A stretch of DNA of 28,203 bases from Barthelona sp. PAP020 (taxonomy: Eukaryota; Metamonada: BaSk clade): assembly GCA_040182905.1 (NCBI GenBank), contig JARQWU010000126.1, positions 1 through 28,203 of the forward strand. The letters run 5' to 3'. Below the pieces are notes generated by a model. That model had not been told where the DNA came from and did not search any database. It saw only the letters and a program-made list of their open reading frames with translations. Position numbers and translations under genes: made by a program. Positions 8,676 to 23,600 of the stretch are shown piece by piece (the first letter of the stretch is position 1; every line of letters begins with the position of its first letter).

Positions 8676-11600
8676 TTAAGTGTATTTAATGACAATTGAA
8701 TTTTCAAATCCAGTTTGAGATTCAATATTGAACCCACATAATCTTAATTGCAAAAATGGGACAGTTGTAACACAAGGTACTGAAGGGAAAGTATTTAAAA
8801 CATCAGAAACACAAACTCTTATTTGGAAATCCAAAGTAGTTGAGTCAAAATAATTGTAGGACAGAAAACCCATCTCATTTTCAAAAGGAGAATTCAATAA
8901 AACTGTTTGCAATAATATCATACCTTCAATGCAAGTTAATAAAGATGTGTTTTTAGGAGGGGTAAAACCTTCAGGAACCAAAATCAGATGAACATCTTTA
9001 ATATTATGAACTCTCAAACTGTTCATAGCTGAAGCTTGGAAAGTAAAAAGGAAAGAACCCAAGGTATCACCAAAAACTTTTGAATGTACTGATAAATTTT
9101 TCAAATGCTTAAGAAGAGCTAAATGTCTATTTTCATCCTTCAAAGCAACGAATAATTTGTTGAAGAAATCAGTTTTCATTTCAAGAACATCTGGTACTGT
9201 TCCAAAATTATCATAGTTTATCATAACGGATGTAATACTTTCATCATATATGTTTGGTGCCATATTGTTCCAACATTGACCATCAATCATTCTAGTCCAA
9301 TAGAATGGAGAAATGTTAGCAAATAACAAAAGATTTAAAAAGAATGCCGGGATATAATAAGGAGAAATGACCGCATTCAAAGAATTTTCCAATTTTCTTA
9401 AATCATGGAATACCATTCTTCTAACATTGTCACTCTTAATAATTTCAGATTTAAGATATGCAGACATCAGACTTTTATCATGGTCTAAAGCACAACTTTG
9501 ATATTTTATTGGCTGATGAACTTTCTCATCAAAACGTTGAACGACTTGAGTCATCTTTAATTTGATTAATTCTGCCATGTCATTTTGGTCGAATTGAGTA
9601 AACAACCTGAAAAGAGAGAAGAACATGTTATTATATTGTTTAGTCTGAGTAGAAGTGATGTTTGTTTTCACAAAGGTTGTTTTGATGTAATCTATTGTGT
9701 AATCAAATTGTTGGTCATATTTTTGCAACCAAGGTCTCAAATCCTTAATAACTAAAGAATCTTCAGGTACAGGCAATAAATTGGGAGAATTGAACAGATA
9801 TTCTTTGGCATCTAGAATTAGGGAAGAAAAAATTCTCAAAAATTGGTTCAATTGTTTGGAAACAGTGAAATTTTGATAAACTAAATCAACGATCAAATCA
9901 CCAAACTTGTCCAAATTTTCTGTTGACCAACAGTCTACCATAACTGCAGACATATGATCAATAATAACTGGATTAACTACTTGATAAGTCTCATAAGCAT
10001 TAACAACCTTACAAATACTGTAGAAAAACACAGCTAAAATAACTGGTTTTGCTGGTGTTACCATAGGAATATTTCGAACAGCAACAGCCAAAGCATTATA
10101 AAACAACGATTTGAAAGAAATCTCAAAAGCATAATTGTAACATGGCAAGGCAAATTGTAAAACATTCAATTCAGCTATGGCATGTTTGAATAACACAGAA
10201 GGAATACTCTCAACATTGTTACTTGATGAAAGTAAAATGACTTTTTGGAATGAAGATTTCTTGTCCATCACAAACAAAGCAAATTTGATGTGAGATTCAA
10301 CATTTGGGACAACCAATGTATGAGCATCTTTTGGCAGTTTCCAATCAAGAATTGGTATAGTTGGATCTAAATATACCGCATTTTCACTGATAGAATCTTT
10401 AAAGTGGAAAGGAACAGCAATGCATGTAACTCCACTAATTCTAAAGATAAACTCTTCTTTTTCAAAAACGCCATCAATTCTAATTGGATAGAAGAAGTGA
10501 TGAGAATCTGAAGAAGAAGTCAAAACTTTCCATTGCAAAGTATCTGAAATATAACATTCAAATGCGTTACTAAAAGAACTGGGATTGATACAACAATAAA
10601 TCAATAATTGTTCAAAAGAATTCATTTGACTGATACCTGGTAAAGGTTTCATATATCCTTCTGGATCGTTTAACCATTCATTCAATAACACTGGAGATTC
10701 ACGAAGAATAACATTTATTTCACCAACTGCTTCAGAGGACAAATACGGCAAGAGGTCTTCCAAACTAACAATTTTATCTTTTAGTAATTCATCAACGCAA
10801 CTAAGTTCTTTAATTCCAAAGATATCAAGGAATGCAGCTAATAACATAGCAAATGAATGCCTTCTTCGATAATCACCCAATTTTGGCAATTGTATCGTTA
10901 AGAAATCGTTGATAAACTTCAAACCTAACTCATGCTTAGCTTGTTGACTAACATCCAAAGCTTGTAATTCTTCAATCACAGGCCCTTGTAATTTATTTGT
11001 AAGCCTAATAAATGCATTTCGAACAGACAATAAATCAGGTGCAAGATAAAATAACTCGTACATTCTACCATAGAAAACAAGTGTCGAAGTAATAACACCG
11101 CATAACTCAACTAAAGGTGTGCTCATACTTATCAATTTCTTTAACACCTTTAAACTTTGACGACATTGAACCAACAGTTCATTATTCTCATCAATCAGAT
11201 CGCGCAAACTCAATAACGTCTTTGGGATATCATCTGGAATATCATCAATCTTTAGAGGAATTTTACTCACAGTTTTTAATACTTTTTGTTCATAATCAGT
11301 AGACATTTCCAGTAAATATGCCTCTGCTTGACACAATTGAATGTAATATTCAATCATCTTGGGTTGATCATTTTTATAAGTTTCAAACATGATCAAATTA
11401 GTGATACTCTCTTGTCTCAAAGACAAATCAATAAAAGGAAGATCATACAATACATCGTCATAGATCAATTCTTTATCATAAATAGAAGCATGACATTCAA
11501 CATAAAATCGAAATTCTTCATGAATTTTGTGAGATAATTCGTTTGTCGAATAAAAAGCCTTAATTAGTTGGAAAATAGCAGGAACATGGTCTTTATCGTC

Positions 11601-14600
11601 ATTATTTATGTCTTTTACAACAACAACACATGGTTTTTTACATAATTCAAAAATTTTCTTTGCTATCTTTGGATCAGAGTAAGAATAAACATGAATAGGC
11701 AATCCAAACATTTTAACCAAATCTTGAAGAATATTCAGAGGGTCATAATACAACATGCTCTTGTAATGTGTTAAAGAAATAGGAATAAATTTGTCAAATC
11801 CAGTTAAAGATGCTTCAACCAATGAAATATTACGATATTTATAAGGTAACTTTGCTAAAGAACCATAAGAAGCTTCTAAATAACTCAATTGGGTTTCACC
11901 AACACTACTTTCCACAATTGATTGCTCTTCTAAAAATTGACCACTGGCATTTGCCCTGTCTTGACCCAATCCTGTAGTTCCTGAATCTTTTTTTGAAGAA
12001 TATGCTGGATCAGAGTTATCAGAATCATAAATGAGGTTATCAGATTCTTCATCAGAGTCGATAAAATTAAAACCATCATCATCTTCATGAAGTGAATCAT
12101 TATCTGAATCTGCTTCACTTTGTTGAAAATTTAACATATCTTCAGTAGCTTTCGTGCTTTCACCATCACTTTCACTTTCATCTTCATTTGAATCAGTTTT
12201 ACTTTCTGTACCAGAAAAAGTCCCATCTGAATCAATATCAGAAAACATTTCTTCAGAAACCTCATTAATATCATGCTCATCCGAAACAATGTCAAAAATG
12301 TCTTGCTCTAAAACAGAACTTGTTTGACCATGAGACATTGATTTTGTCCTGGAAATAGATTTTCTCTCAAAATCATCCCTGAAATGAAAAGCCAACTCTT
12401 CCATAGAAGGTAAAACTCCTTCTTTTATTTGGAACTTAGTGTTATCAATGCTATTAAATCGTTTAGTCAGTGGGATAACCAATTTTTCAGGATGTGTCAA
12501 ATAATATTCAGGTAACAATCTTCTTTTTACCAGATCTTTCAAAACAAACATCAGACATTGTTCTTCCGAAAATACTGGACTGACTTGCAATTGCATATTA
12601 ATAATAAAAGACAATAATGAAGCAGAAGTAATTGGAGATAAAACAAAGTCCGATTTCTTCATATCTTCAACATTTGCACTCATTTCTTTAATTTTGCTTT
12701 GATTCAAGAAATGATGTTCAGTATCATTACTACTGGAACCACCTTGAAATAATGCCAATTGTTCATGCCATGCTCCACTAAATTTGGACAACACAACTGA
12801 AATGTCCTCTAATTTATTCATTTTCTCCTGTTCATCATTTGTATTATCTTCAGAAGTAAATTTAGTGATTGAAAAACCATACAATTGCTGTCTTAAAACC
12901 TCAATTTTCTTTCCACCATCCTTTAACCTTTGTTCAGCTTGTAATACTCTAGCTTTGGTAACATCAACTTGAGATTTAATTGTAGATTCATGATTCTGCA
13001 AGTCTTTTAAAGGTCTTGAATGTTTCCATTCTTCAATGATCAAAGTCATCCAATTAGCCATTAATTCTAAAACTTTATTATTTAATGATACTTGGGAAAT
13101 TTCAACTAATCTGGCTCTAACCACATTAATACAATCTTCTGTCAACAGATTATAAGATACTTGTTGTGCTTGACCACTTAATAAAGATAAATTTGTAACA
13201 CTTGACTTGAATCTACGTAATAAAGCAGTACTATCACTTGTCTTGGCATTATTACTGGTTAAACAATACCAAGCTTCTAATACCCAAGTTAATGGAGGAA
13301 TTGGTCGATTCCAACTCCTTAATTCAATTAAAGCTTCTTCTGATGGTGAATATGCTAAATTAAAAATGTTTTGCAACAACTCCTTTTCACGTTTCATTAT
13401 ACTGTTTAGTGTGTCTTGAACTGCATTCAATTCTTGAACTGCATTATCATGTTCTTCTTTATACTTGTTAAATTCTATACTGTAATCTTTTAATTGATCT
13501 GACAATTCCATGTACTTATGTTGTTCAATACCTAATTGACTGATAGCATCCTTACTATTATCAATAGCTTGATTGTAAGCTTGTTCAGAATGAGAGACAG
13601 ATGATCGCAAAGAAACTATCTCCTTATCTACGTGAAAGATAAATTTGATACATTTTTCAATGTGCTTGACATGTTGAAATTCAACAACTGTCCCATTAAC
13701 CAAGAAACGATAGAAATCTTCAATATAATGCTGACCTCTTCGTTCATTGAAAATAAACTTTCCATGAACATTTTCAGTGATATTAAAGAAAGCTTCACCA
13801 AAACCATCAATAGATTTTGAATGACAATCAATAATTGTATACAAATACTTAGTTGTTTGATACCAAGATAAACCGAGATGAAAACAAATCAAATCTCTTT
13901 CTAAAGGAGACAATAACGATTCTAAAATATTCAAATTAACACTTTTCAATATTTTTGCTGGAATTTCATTATTTTCAATCATATGTTTTAATTTATGATG
14001 ATATGCCAACATAATATCTGAAACAAAATAAATGGCATTCTTCTCATTATCTGCTGATTTTCTTACACGTAAACTCTTGGCTAAAATAGAAGCAACACTA
14101 ACAAATTTCAATGGATCACTAATAATATCACCTCCAGCAAAAATGACAATTTTAATTCTTTGTTTTACCATTTTTGAAAAGAATTCTGGCCCTTTTACTG
14201 TACTTTCAGAAGTATTCTTTATAATCTCTTCAGTAAAGGTCATTCCACTGTTTTTAAATTGTTCATGTAAGGCAATAGCTCCAAAAGAATTCTTGTAAGT
14301 GGTATTAACAACTTGAAAAAGTCTACCAATGTTTTCAGGTGTTAATTCAATATACTCTTTAAAAACATCCTTGGAAATTTCAATGACCAAATATCGATCA
14401 AAGCTAGTGAAATGATTAAGATTTGCCATAAAACTGGAGCCTGCAGCAACACGCTTAATCTTAAAGGATTTATGAGTTGTCTCAAAGAATTTCATGATGA
14501 TTTCATATTCAGCTTTGGTCGTTCTTTCACTGATTGTTTCAAACATAAATACTGATGTATCAATCAAAAAGAACATACCAAACACTAGTATTTGAAATAA

Positions 14601-17600
14601 GAAGGTTTGACTCAAATAAAAATTGCTTTGAATCAAATCATACAGAATTTTGAATATTCTTCTTCTAAAAATCGAATAATTTAACACAGGTACAAATACA
14701 CCCATTTTGGCTTCATAATTGAGGAAATGTTTCTTCTTTGTTCGGAATTCTTCAGCAATTATTAAATATTCAGACAAATCTTGATGAATAAATACAGTTT
14801 GAGCAATTGTTTGAGGAGTAACTTCCATATTTGTTCCAAAGAAAGTTCTGCTTGCATTAGTCATTGTTTCAATCAAAATCTTTTTTGACGTTTCATCAAC
14901 TAATCGGATATTAAACATGGAATAAAAAATAAACATGACAAAATCATGAATTTCTTTCAAAGTGCAATGCATATTTGGTGGATTTTCACTTAAGAGTTGA
15001 ACAAACATCATTCTATCTTCTTCAGAAAATAATTTAAATGGGGCATCAACAGTTTGAACCAAAGAAACTTCCAAACGTGATAATATATTATCGACACAAT
15101 CAACAACAGTCTTAGTTATCGAATCATCAACTTTATTTGCCCAACTTTCAAAAATAGGCTTGAAAACAGCATTTTTAGAATTAAAACCAAGCCAATAATC
15201 AACTAAGCAAGCTTCATTTAAGGTAATCACATGACTATCATAGACCAAAGAAGGAGGATTTTCATTGTTCACATCATAATCTCCAGTACAATAGACAAAA
15301 AGATTGTGAAATTTAACTATATCACCATTACTCAATAATATGGATTCTTTGTTACTAATGCGAATAATCACATCAATGATAACATCAGAAGCCAATTCAG
15401 TATGAGATACCCATAAAATCACTCTGGTTCTTGGATTGGGAGGACCATAAGTGTCATTACTGTATTTAACCACATTTTTCAACAGATCCTGCATGAAAAC
15501 ATCAATCGTAATGGCACTATGCAAGACAATACGCACTGGTGCAAGATTGAAACCTAACCCCGAAGAATTTCTAACACCGTAATCAAATGTAATATTTTCA
15601 CCATTAATTAGAAGCAATTCCCAAAGATTAACGTCTTTCAAAACCATATCTTGCAAAATTTCGGCAGGTCGAACATCAGAATGCAAATACCATCTTCCAT
15701 CTGGATCAAATGGTTCCGGTAAATGTTCCCAGAAGAAATACATGTCTTGATTCGGAACTTTTTCCAAAATTCTGGGAACATATTTCTTCATAACTTCATT
15801 ACAATCTGCTATAAATACTTGAGTTTGTTGTTGGTTCAATCTAAATCCTGCAGCGGGAATTGTAAAACAAGCAAATAGATAAATTAATACTGGATCATAA
15901 TTAACATATCTTTCATGGAAAGTACAAGCCATATAAGCACCAGCAGCATTGACACAACAACGTGCCATATTAAATGGATCATAACCTTGCATAATTAAAT
16001 GTCTGCGATCTGCTTTTAAAATAGTAAGAAAATGTGCAATGAATGACATTTCCGGCCAAGAAATCAAATGTGAAAATTTTTCATAAAAAATTTTGGAATT
16101 TCTAGAAAATTGTACTGATGATGCCAAATAAGGATGCGTTGCAATACCATTCAAACCAGTTGGATCCCAAAAATGCATCTTTGGTAAATTTACAACAGCC
16201 CAATTATTTCTCAAATAATGTTCAGTTATGTCATTCTTGGCACTCAAATAATTCCTTGTGGTCGAAGAAGGATTATAATCTCTCTTCAAATAACCATCCA
16301 AAAATAAACCGGAATGACTCAAAGCTGTATCATATTTCAACAACACTTTTACTTCCAACCGCATTGCTTGTCCTGTTCTCTTTGTAATTAAAGGGAAAAA
16401 TTCCATAAATAACTCTTTAATGACTTGAGGTAAATACTGTTCAATATAATGAATAAAAGAAGTCATTCTTTGTGTAATCATTACAATCACATAAATGTTG
16501 ATCACACTTGTAAATTTTTGTATCAAAATTTTCTCAAAAATTTGATGTTCCAATTCACTTATGATGTTTGAAACAATAATCGAAAAACTTTCACATTGGA
16601 CTGTTGAAACAACAACCTTCAACACAACACAATTGGCACCCAAACGAGATTTCAAGAGATTTTCGAACGCTTTAAAAACTCGGGTCAGAAATGGTTTATC
16701 CTCAAAAACTCCCAATTTCAGGCAAATACTATCAAAATAAGTAAATGCTGTGTAACAATCATTTAAGTTCTGCATATCCTCTGGAGTATATTGAGCTACA
16801 GAATGAGTCACAGTGTAAGGTTTCAAAGTTATGTAATCAACCATTTTATTCTCATATAGTGAAAAAAATTGACCAAATTTGGGATTAATTTCAGAAACAA
16901 CAAAACCTAACAATTCTTTTTCCCCAGTTAAATTATATGGCGTCAAATGATTCAATGAATGCACGTTAAAAGCAATTCGAACGCTAGAAACAATCACAAA
17001 ACACATAATTTGTTTAATCGCATTGTCATAATCTTGCCAATCTTTCTCTTTTTTATTCCATTTCGAAGTAACAACATTGAATAAACTTTCAATCCAAGCC
17101 GCTTGGAAAGAAATAACCTTTTCCCAATAATATGGCTCGACTGATAAATTAGTCCCACAAGCACAAATGAGCAACATGTACTTTGTTAATTGTTTAGCGG
17201 CAAAATAGGGAAAGGGAAATGTGGAAGCAACAAATTTTGATAATGCCTTGTTAAAGGTATAACTCTCCTCAAAACATTGATCATTTCTAACATAAAATGG
17301 TTCAACAGCAGTTTTTAATTCCGGAATTTCACAAGTTGAAGTAAATATCATTGGATAAGGATGATTTTGACACAATCTATTCAGAACTTTCACATGCTGG
17401 GGAGCCAACGTGTGAAGATCCTTCAAAACAACAACAATTTTGAGTGCTTTTCCAATATTGAACGCAAGTGAAGCCACTGTTTCAAAAGTTTCTGGGTATT
17501 TTTCAAAATCAAAAGATGCTTGAAGCAAACCATACAGCATAAAATATTCTTTTGCTAAAGATTTAACACAATGATGAATAATATCATCTATTTGAGGAAA

Positions 17601-20600
17601 AAAATCACCAACCAACAATAATTTGGTACTCTCACCTTGAGACAAAGATAAAAATTTCTTCAATGCCAAATATGTTTGAGAATCCAAAGATGAGTGTCTG
17701 TTAGTTTCAATGGGATAAAAACCAATTTGTAAATCTTTGAAAGGTAAATATTCGCTATTTAGTACTGAAGTAGCTGAAAAATCATCAAAATTGTAATTCA
17801 ACGGATAAATAGGGAAATATGATAAATATTTTTCAAAATCTTCCAATTTTTCATATTTTTCGTAAAAATCTTCGATTTCAAGATCTCGTTTTTGTTCTTC
17901 AGCCTCATGAATCTCAAACAATTCTGTGTCTTCCATAAATACATCATTACTCATGTCTAATGGTTTGGATTCACCATCTTTCTCTGTAGCACTCAAAAAA
18001 TCTTTCTTTCTAAGATATTCATCAAACTCCATTGAACGATATTTAAGATAATAACTCAACATTTCACAATTTAACGTATATAGATAAGTATGATTGCCTT
18101 TGTTTGCTTTATTAGCTTCAAAACCTCCTCTAAATCTCAAATATATATCATAACAAATGGATGCCATCATATTCTGATCAAATAATACATCTGCCCTTGA
18201 CAATGCGGTTCTTAAAGCAAAGACACTGATGCCTAATGGGAAATGGAATAACCTGGTAAAAAAAGTATCGATATCTCTGTTCTCAACAAATTCTCCAATT
18301 ACTTGGTTGACCATGTGATACTCTTCTTTCATGGCTTTTTCATAACTGTCAACTATTTTATTAATAATAACAGCTGGTGTGTCCAAAGAGCCTAAAAAGA
18401 TAGGAGTAGCCAATTGTAACATTTCAAACGATTGAACCATCTGAGCAGTTGCAGAAGATACTCTTGATCTATGACTTGAAGCACCACTGTAAGTGGAACT
18501 TTGGGCAGTTTGTTCGGTACCAGCTGATGAATATTCAGCTTCATCTAAGTACAAAAATTCAGCTAAAGATACAGCTTGATGATCATACGGAACAACACTA
18601 TAATGTCCTATATCAGTTAAATTACCTCTTTGTATTGAAAAAGTGGAAAATAAAGGAAATATTTTTTTGAAGAATGTAATGAGTGGCAAAGCGCCCATGT
18701 TTGAGGAGCTAAATGATTCTAAATCACTGGAATTAGTTCCAATAGAAAAGAATAATGCATGTATTATAAACAAATATGAACGATTCAAGTAATAGAATCG
18801 ATCACATTGTGAAAAACTCAACTGCAACACATTTATTGAAAGTTCATCAGAAAGTTTAATAAATTCATTCAAAAGACCATTTAAATCTGTTTTGTATTGA
18901 ACATTCGCCAATGAATTCATAGTAACTCCTTGGATTTTACTAGAAAAATAATTTTGAATGGTAAATAAGTGATCTACAACTTGCGATAACTTTTTGCTCT
19001 GTGATAAATCTAAATCAATCGTCAATGAACCCAAAGTAACAACAAAAGCATCAACATGTAGTTGAAGGTAGCAAATAAGGATGCAAACATTTAGAATATT
19101 CAAAAGTCTGTTCAAATACATGTATAACGACTCTGTATGAATAAATTCCGAAATTTTTATCAAATTTTCAAATTCTTTGATATATGCATATATTTCGGCA
19201 ACAAAAGGAACATATTCAAAATCTTTTTCCAATAATTTGACTCGATTTGTAAACAAAAGATCATTATCCATGGCTGTTCTGATAACTTCAGCTGTTAATT
19301 TGCCAGATAATAAAGAAAAATCTGTAAAACATATCAAAGAGAACTTAGGAATAAAATCACCATCAAAAGCTTTCATGACGGATTTTCCTGAAACGGAAAC
19401 AGGTGCAGGGGTTCCTGAAGTAAACAAATCATCATCATCAGTTTTTGTAACATCTAACGATGATTTATCTTTTCGACGAACTTGAAAACCCTTCCAAATA
19501 CGTTGAATATCCGTAATATTCTTATCAACTTCTTTTTTATGTTCATAATCAGCAATTATTTGAATATATTCTTCATCTTCCTTCAGTTTTTGTCGTAATA
19601 ACCAACTTCTACCAGCAGCTTGTATGCATACAGTGGATTGAAGACGATTGAATTCTTTCTTTTTGCTGTTTTTTATTGCCATCTTTTCAATTGTTTCTTT
19701 TAAACTATTTTGTTCAGTTTCTGCTGCAATTTCCCTTTGTTCAATTTGTCTCAACACAAACATAGCTTGACGATTTAATTTCTGCAATTCTTGACGTCTT
19801 TCTTGTTCTCGACGTTTTGAAATCTTTTCAACTTGTTCTTGTTGTCGTTTTTGAATATTTGTCACTTCTTCATTAAAACGTCTTTCCATTTCCTTTAATA
19901 AAGGAGTGTTAGCTCTTAAATGAATATCATAATGTTCTTGTTTAAAAGTCAAAAAGGTATATTTGACGTCTACTTCTTCAATTAAGGTTGATTGTTTTAA
20001 AAATGAAGAAATTCCAGCAAGGTCTTCTTCAGATGATACAACAGATCTTACCGCTTCCATAGTCAAAAGTTTTGGATCTTTAACATTAAATATACGCTCC
20101 CAAAGAGTTGAGGTAGGTGGAGATTTTTGAAATTTTTCAAATAAATCAATATTTTCCTTCAAAACTTTGTAAAACTTAAATTGTCTTGGATATTTTTCTT
20201 TCATTTCTGTTGATAAATTATCAAATCTCTTCTTCAAATTTGAAAAATCAGAAACAAATCGAGGGATATATATATCTAAAAAGAAAGCACCAGAAACCAA
20301 AGAATATTCAGCACTAATGATACTACATAACTCTCCCCAACTTGACAATATGGTAGACGATTTCTCTAAAGCCTCAAAAGAAACTTCTTTGATACCAACT
20401 GGAGAAAAAAAGCTATTCATGTGTTTGATTGTTTGTTGAATTGTACTGTACTCATTTTGTAAACCGCCTAACATAATAAGACGATCATCAGACCAAATTT
20501 TTTCTTTTTCAGTTTCATATTCAGTTTCACAATCAACAAATGCCTCCACACATTTGGAATAAAATTGTTCACTCAAAATAGAAGTCTCTTCGATGGTATT

Positions 20601-23600
20601 CTTGAATAAATCATAGATATTCTTTCCAAATTGAGGATCAGACAGGACTTCTTCAACCAATTTTTGAACTTCTTGTGATTCATTCATAATTTCTTTAAAT
20701 TTACCAAGGTTTTCATCAAATATTTTTGAAAAACATGAAATTCTTCTTAATTTCTTAACAAAATCTCTAGTTTCTGATATTCTACCTGATATAACCTCAT
20801 AACAATCTTTAAAAGATTTTGCACATTCCAAACGCTCCTTTATAGAAGATGACTGTAAGCCACTGCGAATTTTATCAAAAAAATTACTGAAAGTTTCAAA
20901 AATGTAATTATTAATCAAAATATAGGCATTGGATATAGTATCAATGGCAGATTTTGCTCGAATTGTCAATGACTTAATGAAAGGATTGATGTCTAAATCA
21001 AGAAATTCAATTTGATGATGAACTTTGTATGATTCTAACATTTTTAAAGATTTGTCAACGATTTTAGCAGATTCTTCAACAATTGAATACCTTTCTTTTG
21101 CAGAAATATTTTCCAAAAATGAAATTTGTAAATCAGTCCTAGCACTTGGATTCAAAACTACTAATGGTGTCTTAACCAATAGTTGAGATTGATTAACAAA
21201 ATCTAAACCAATAAGTGGACTATAGTTTTCAGTTAACGTTAAAATATATTCTTTTAAATTGGTGTTGGCACGAAATACTAATTTATTTAATGTAGAAGCA
21301 AATGAATCATTGTCAGCACATTCAAATATCCTACTAGCACTGCTTTCACTAAAAATTATTGAATCAAACTTTGAATTGGCCTGTCCACTAATTGGAACAT
21401 TAGTATCAACTTTTGATTTTGAATCTTTGCTTCCTTGCTTTTTCTTCTTTGTAGAACCATCTTGCAATGCTTTGGCATCAGTGGCTAAAGATATTGTTGA
21501 TTCAGGTGAAAATAATGTTAGACCATCAAATGCAGACATGTACGTGTGAAATAGATAAGAAAATACATCTGCTAAATATATTTGCTGATTTGCCCTGTTG
21601 CTTTTATTATCCTTTCCAATATTTGCTAATGTAGAAGATTGTGCCATACGACTGGCAGACAAACCAAATAAATCACTGGATTGATTCTTACCATCAAAAG
21701 ATGAAGCAATACCCCATTTACTTGAATGTCTTGAACCTTTGCTGACTCTCAATACTTCTTCAACACCATTTTCAGTTAAAGTTAATGAGACAGAAGGCTC
21801 AGAAATAATTCTTGAACCTCTCAATGTTACAATACCATTTAATAGGTTCTGTCCAATCATCAGTTGCAAAAAATCTTGACACTGAGCAAAATAGCATTTT
21901 CTTATCTTGTCAACAAGATATTCATTCAAAAACTGTACAAATTCAATCCAGATTGGATCTCCTTGAGATAAATTTAACACATCAAAAGCAGATTGTAACA
22001 ATGTTATAACTTTTGTTGAAAAGTTTCTTAGAGAATCGTTTAACAACACAGCCTTTGCATTAACCGACGCTAACATTGCCTCGTAAGAAGTAGGATATTC
22101 AAAATCAAAAAATTTTGGAAACGATTCAATCATAAAATTGACTTGATCAAATATACTTTTGAAAGCATTCAAATGTTGTTCAAATTGAATCATCAATGCA
22201 CTTAAGGAAACTTCAAATTCACTTAAACCAGTACTTCCCAATTTTAATGTTGTTGCAATACGCTTAAAATTATTGTCTATCTCATTGATATCATTCTGCA
22301 ATAAAACTTGAATTGATGGTTGAATATCTGTGATTAAACGAGTAAATTTATTGACTAAACTTGAAATTGCATTGGTGTTGGACAATATTCTGTGGAAATC
22401 ATCAATTCTAAACGTTGATGATTCCTCTTCTAAAAAAGTAAAAACAGATGTCAAAGGATATTGTTTTAATGTGTATTTACCAATCATTAACTCTTTAATT
22501 AATCTCATAAGCACATAATTATGTGGAATAACATAATGAAAAGGTTTGTCAATGCTAATCAATGCAGCAGAAACATAGTCATCTAATTTTTCCGCATTTT
22601 CACTGTATACTTCCTCATAGGTCTTTAGAGCTTGTGATGTTAAAGTAGTAAAAGTTTCAACAGCTGTTTTATATTGATTTACTGTGTGATTCAACAAGGT
22701 TTTGAAATCATTATCAAAATCTTTCAATTGTACAAGTGATAAATGCTCATATTCATCTTGTTGTAAACTCTGGGATCCTTTTCCATCAAATATAAGTCTT
22801 TTTGTGATGTTATATTTGTCTTCAACTTTGAAAGTATGGTACAATCTATCACTAATATCCAGATGTTCAAAGAATTTTTTCACAATATTCACATAAGCCA
22901 ACATAGCGGTTCTATATCTCAACAAAGAACTTAATAAATTAACAAAAGGAGGACCAAAAACATTTGTAGCTTTTAAACGTTCAATTAAATTCTTAGTGTC
23001 TACATCTACATCGCCATCCTGAACATATATGAATTCTCCACACAAATCAACAAATTTTTGATAATGAGGAGCCAAGGCACTTAACATCACATCAGAAACT
23101 GTGATCAAATTAAGAAAACTCTTAGCAGAAATACCAAATAAAGATTTTCTCAAAACAATTAACTTTGAACTATGAAGAATTTTAGTCATTTCAAACAAAC
23201 ACAGAAGGGTTTGTAATTTTTTCATTTCAGAACATTCAAATTCAAAAGCTACTTCCAAATATTCACACAACAAGTCCAAATGTTCAGAACTATTTGTGAA
23301 ATAGTTATTTACGTTTTCATTCCATCCATTATTAGTTATTAAAAAAATATCTATCGACTCATTCAAAAGGAAAACCAGCAACTTTTTGATCAAAGTAAAG
23401 GTATGAATTTTTAAGCCAATCATTTGTTTGTTGATAAAGCTTATTGGATTTTTATGTTCAATGAGAGAACCACTTAAACAATCAGAATCTGTTGAAGAAC
23501 TTGATAAAACGGTGAAAGAAATTTCAGTAAATGAAGAGAAGCACAAAGACATTTCACAAAATTCCTCTAAATCCAATAATCGATCACAAAACAGTTGAAA

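Noticed and set aside
12784-14298. Short plus-strand frames inside the dynein-like gene
   Set aside because: They are antisense frames of a strongly coding 16-kb ORF, with no independent domain content.
19350-19400. GKS sequence (PVSVSGKS, residue ~1770) in the dynein-like protein as a possible P-loop
   Set aside because: The residue five before the Gly is Pro rather than Gly/Ala, the context is low-complexity Pro/Ser/Val, and it lies upstream of any AAA-like module.
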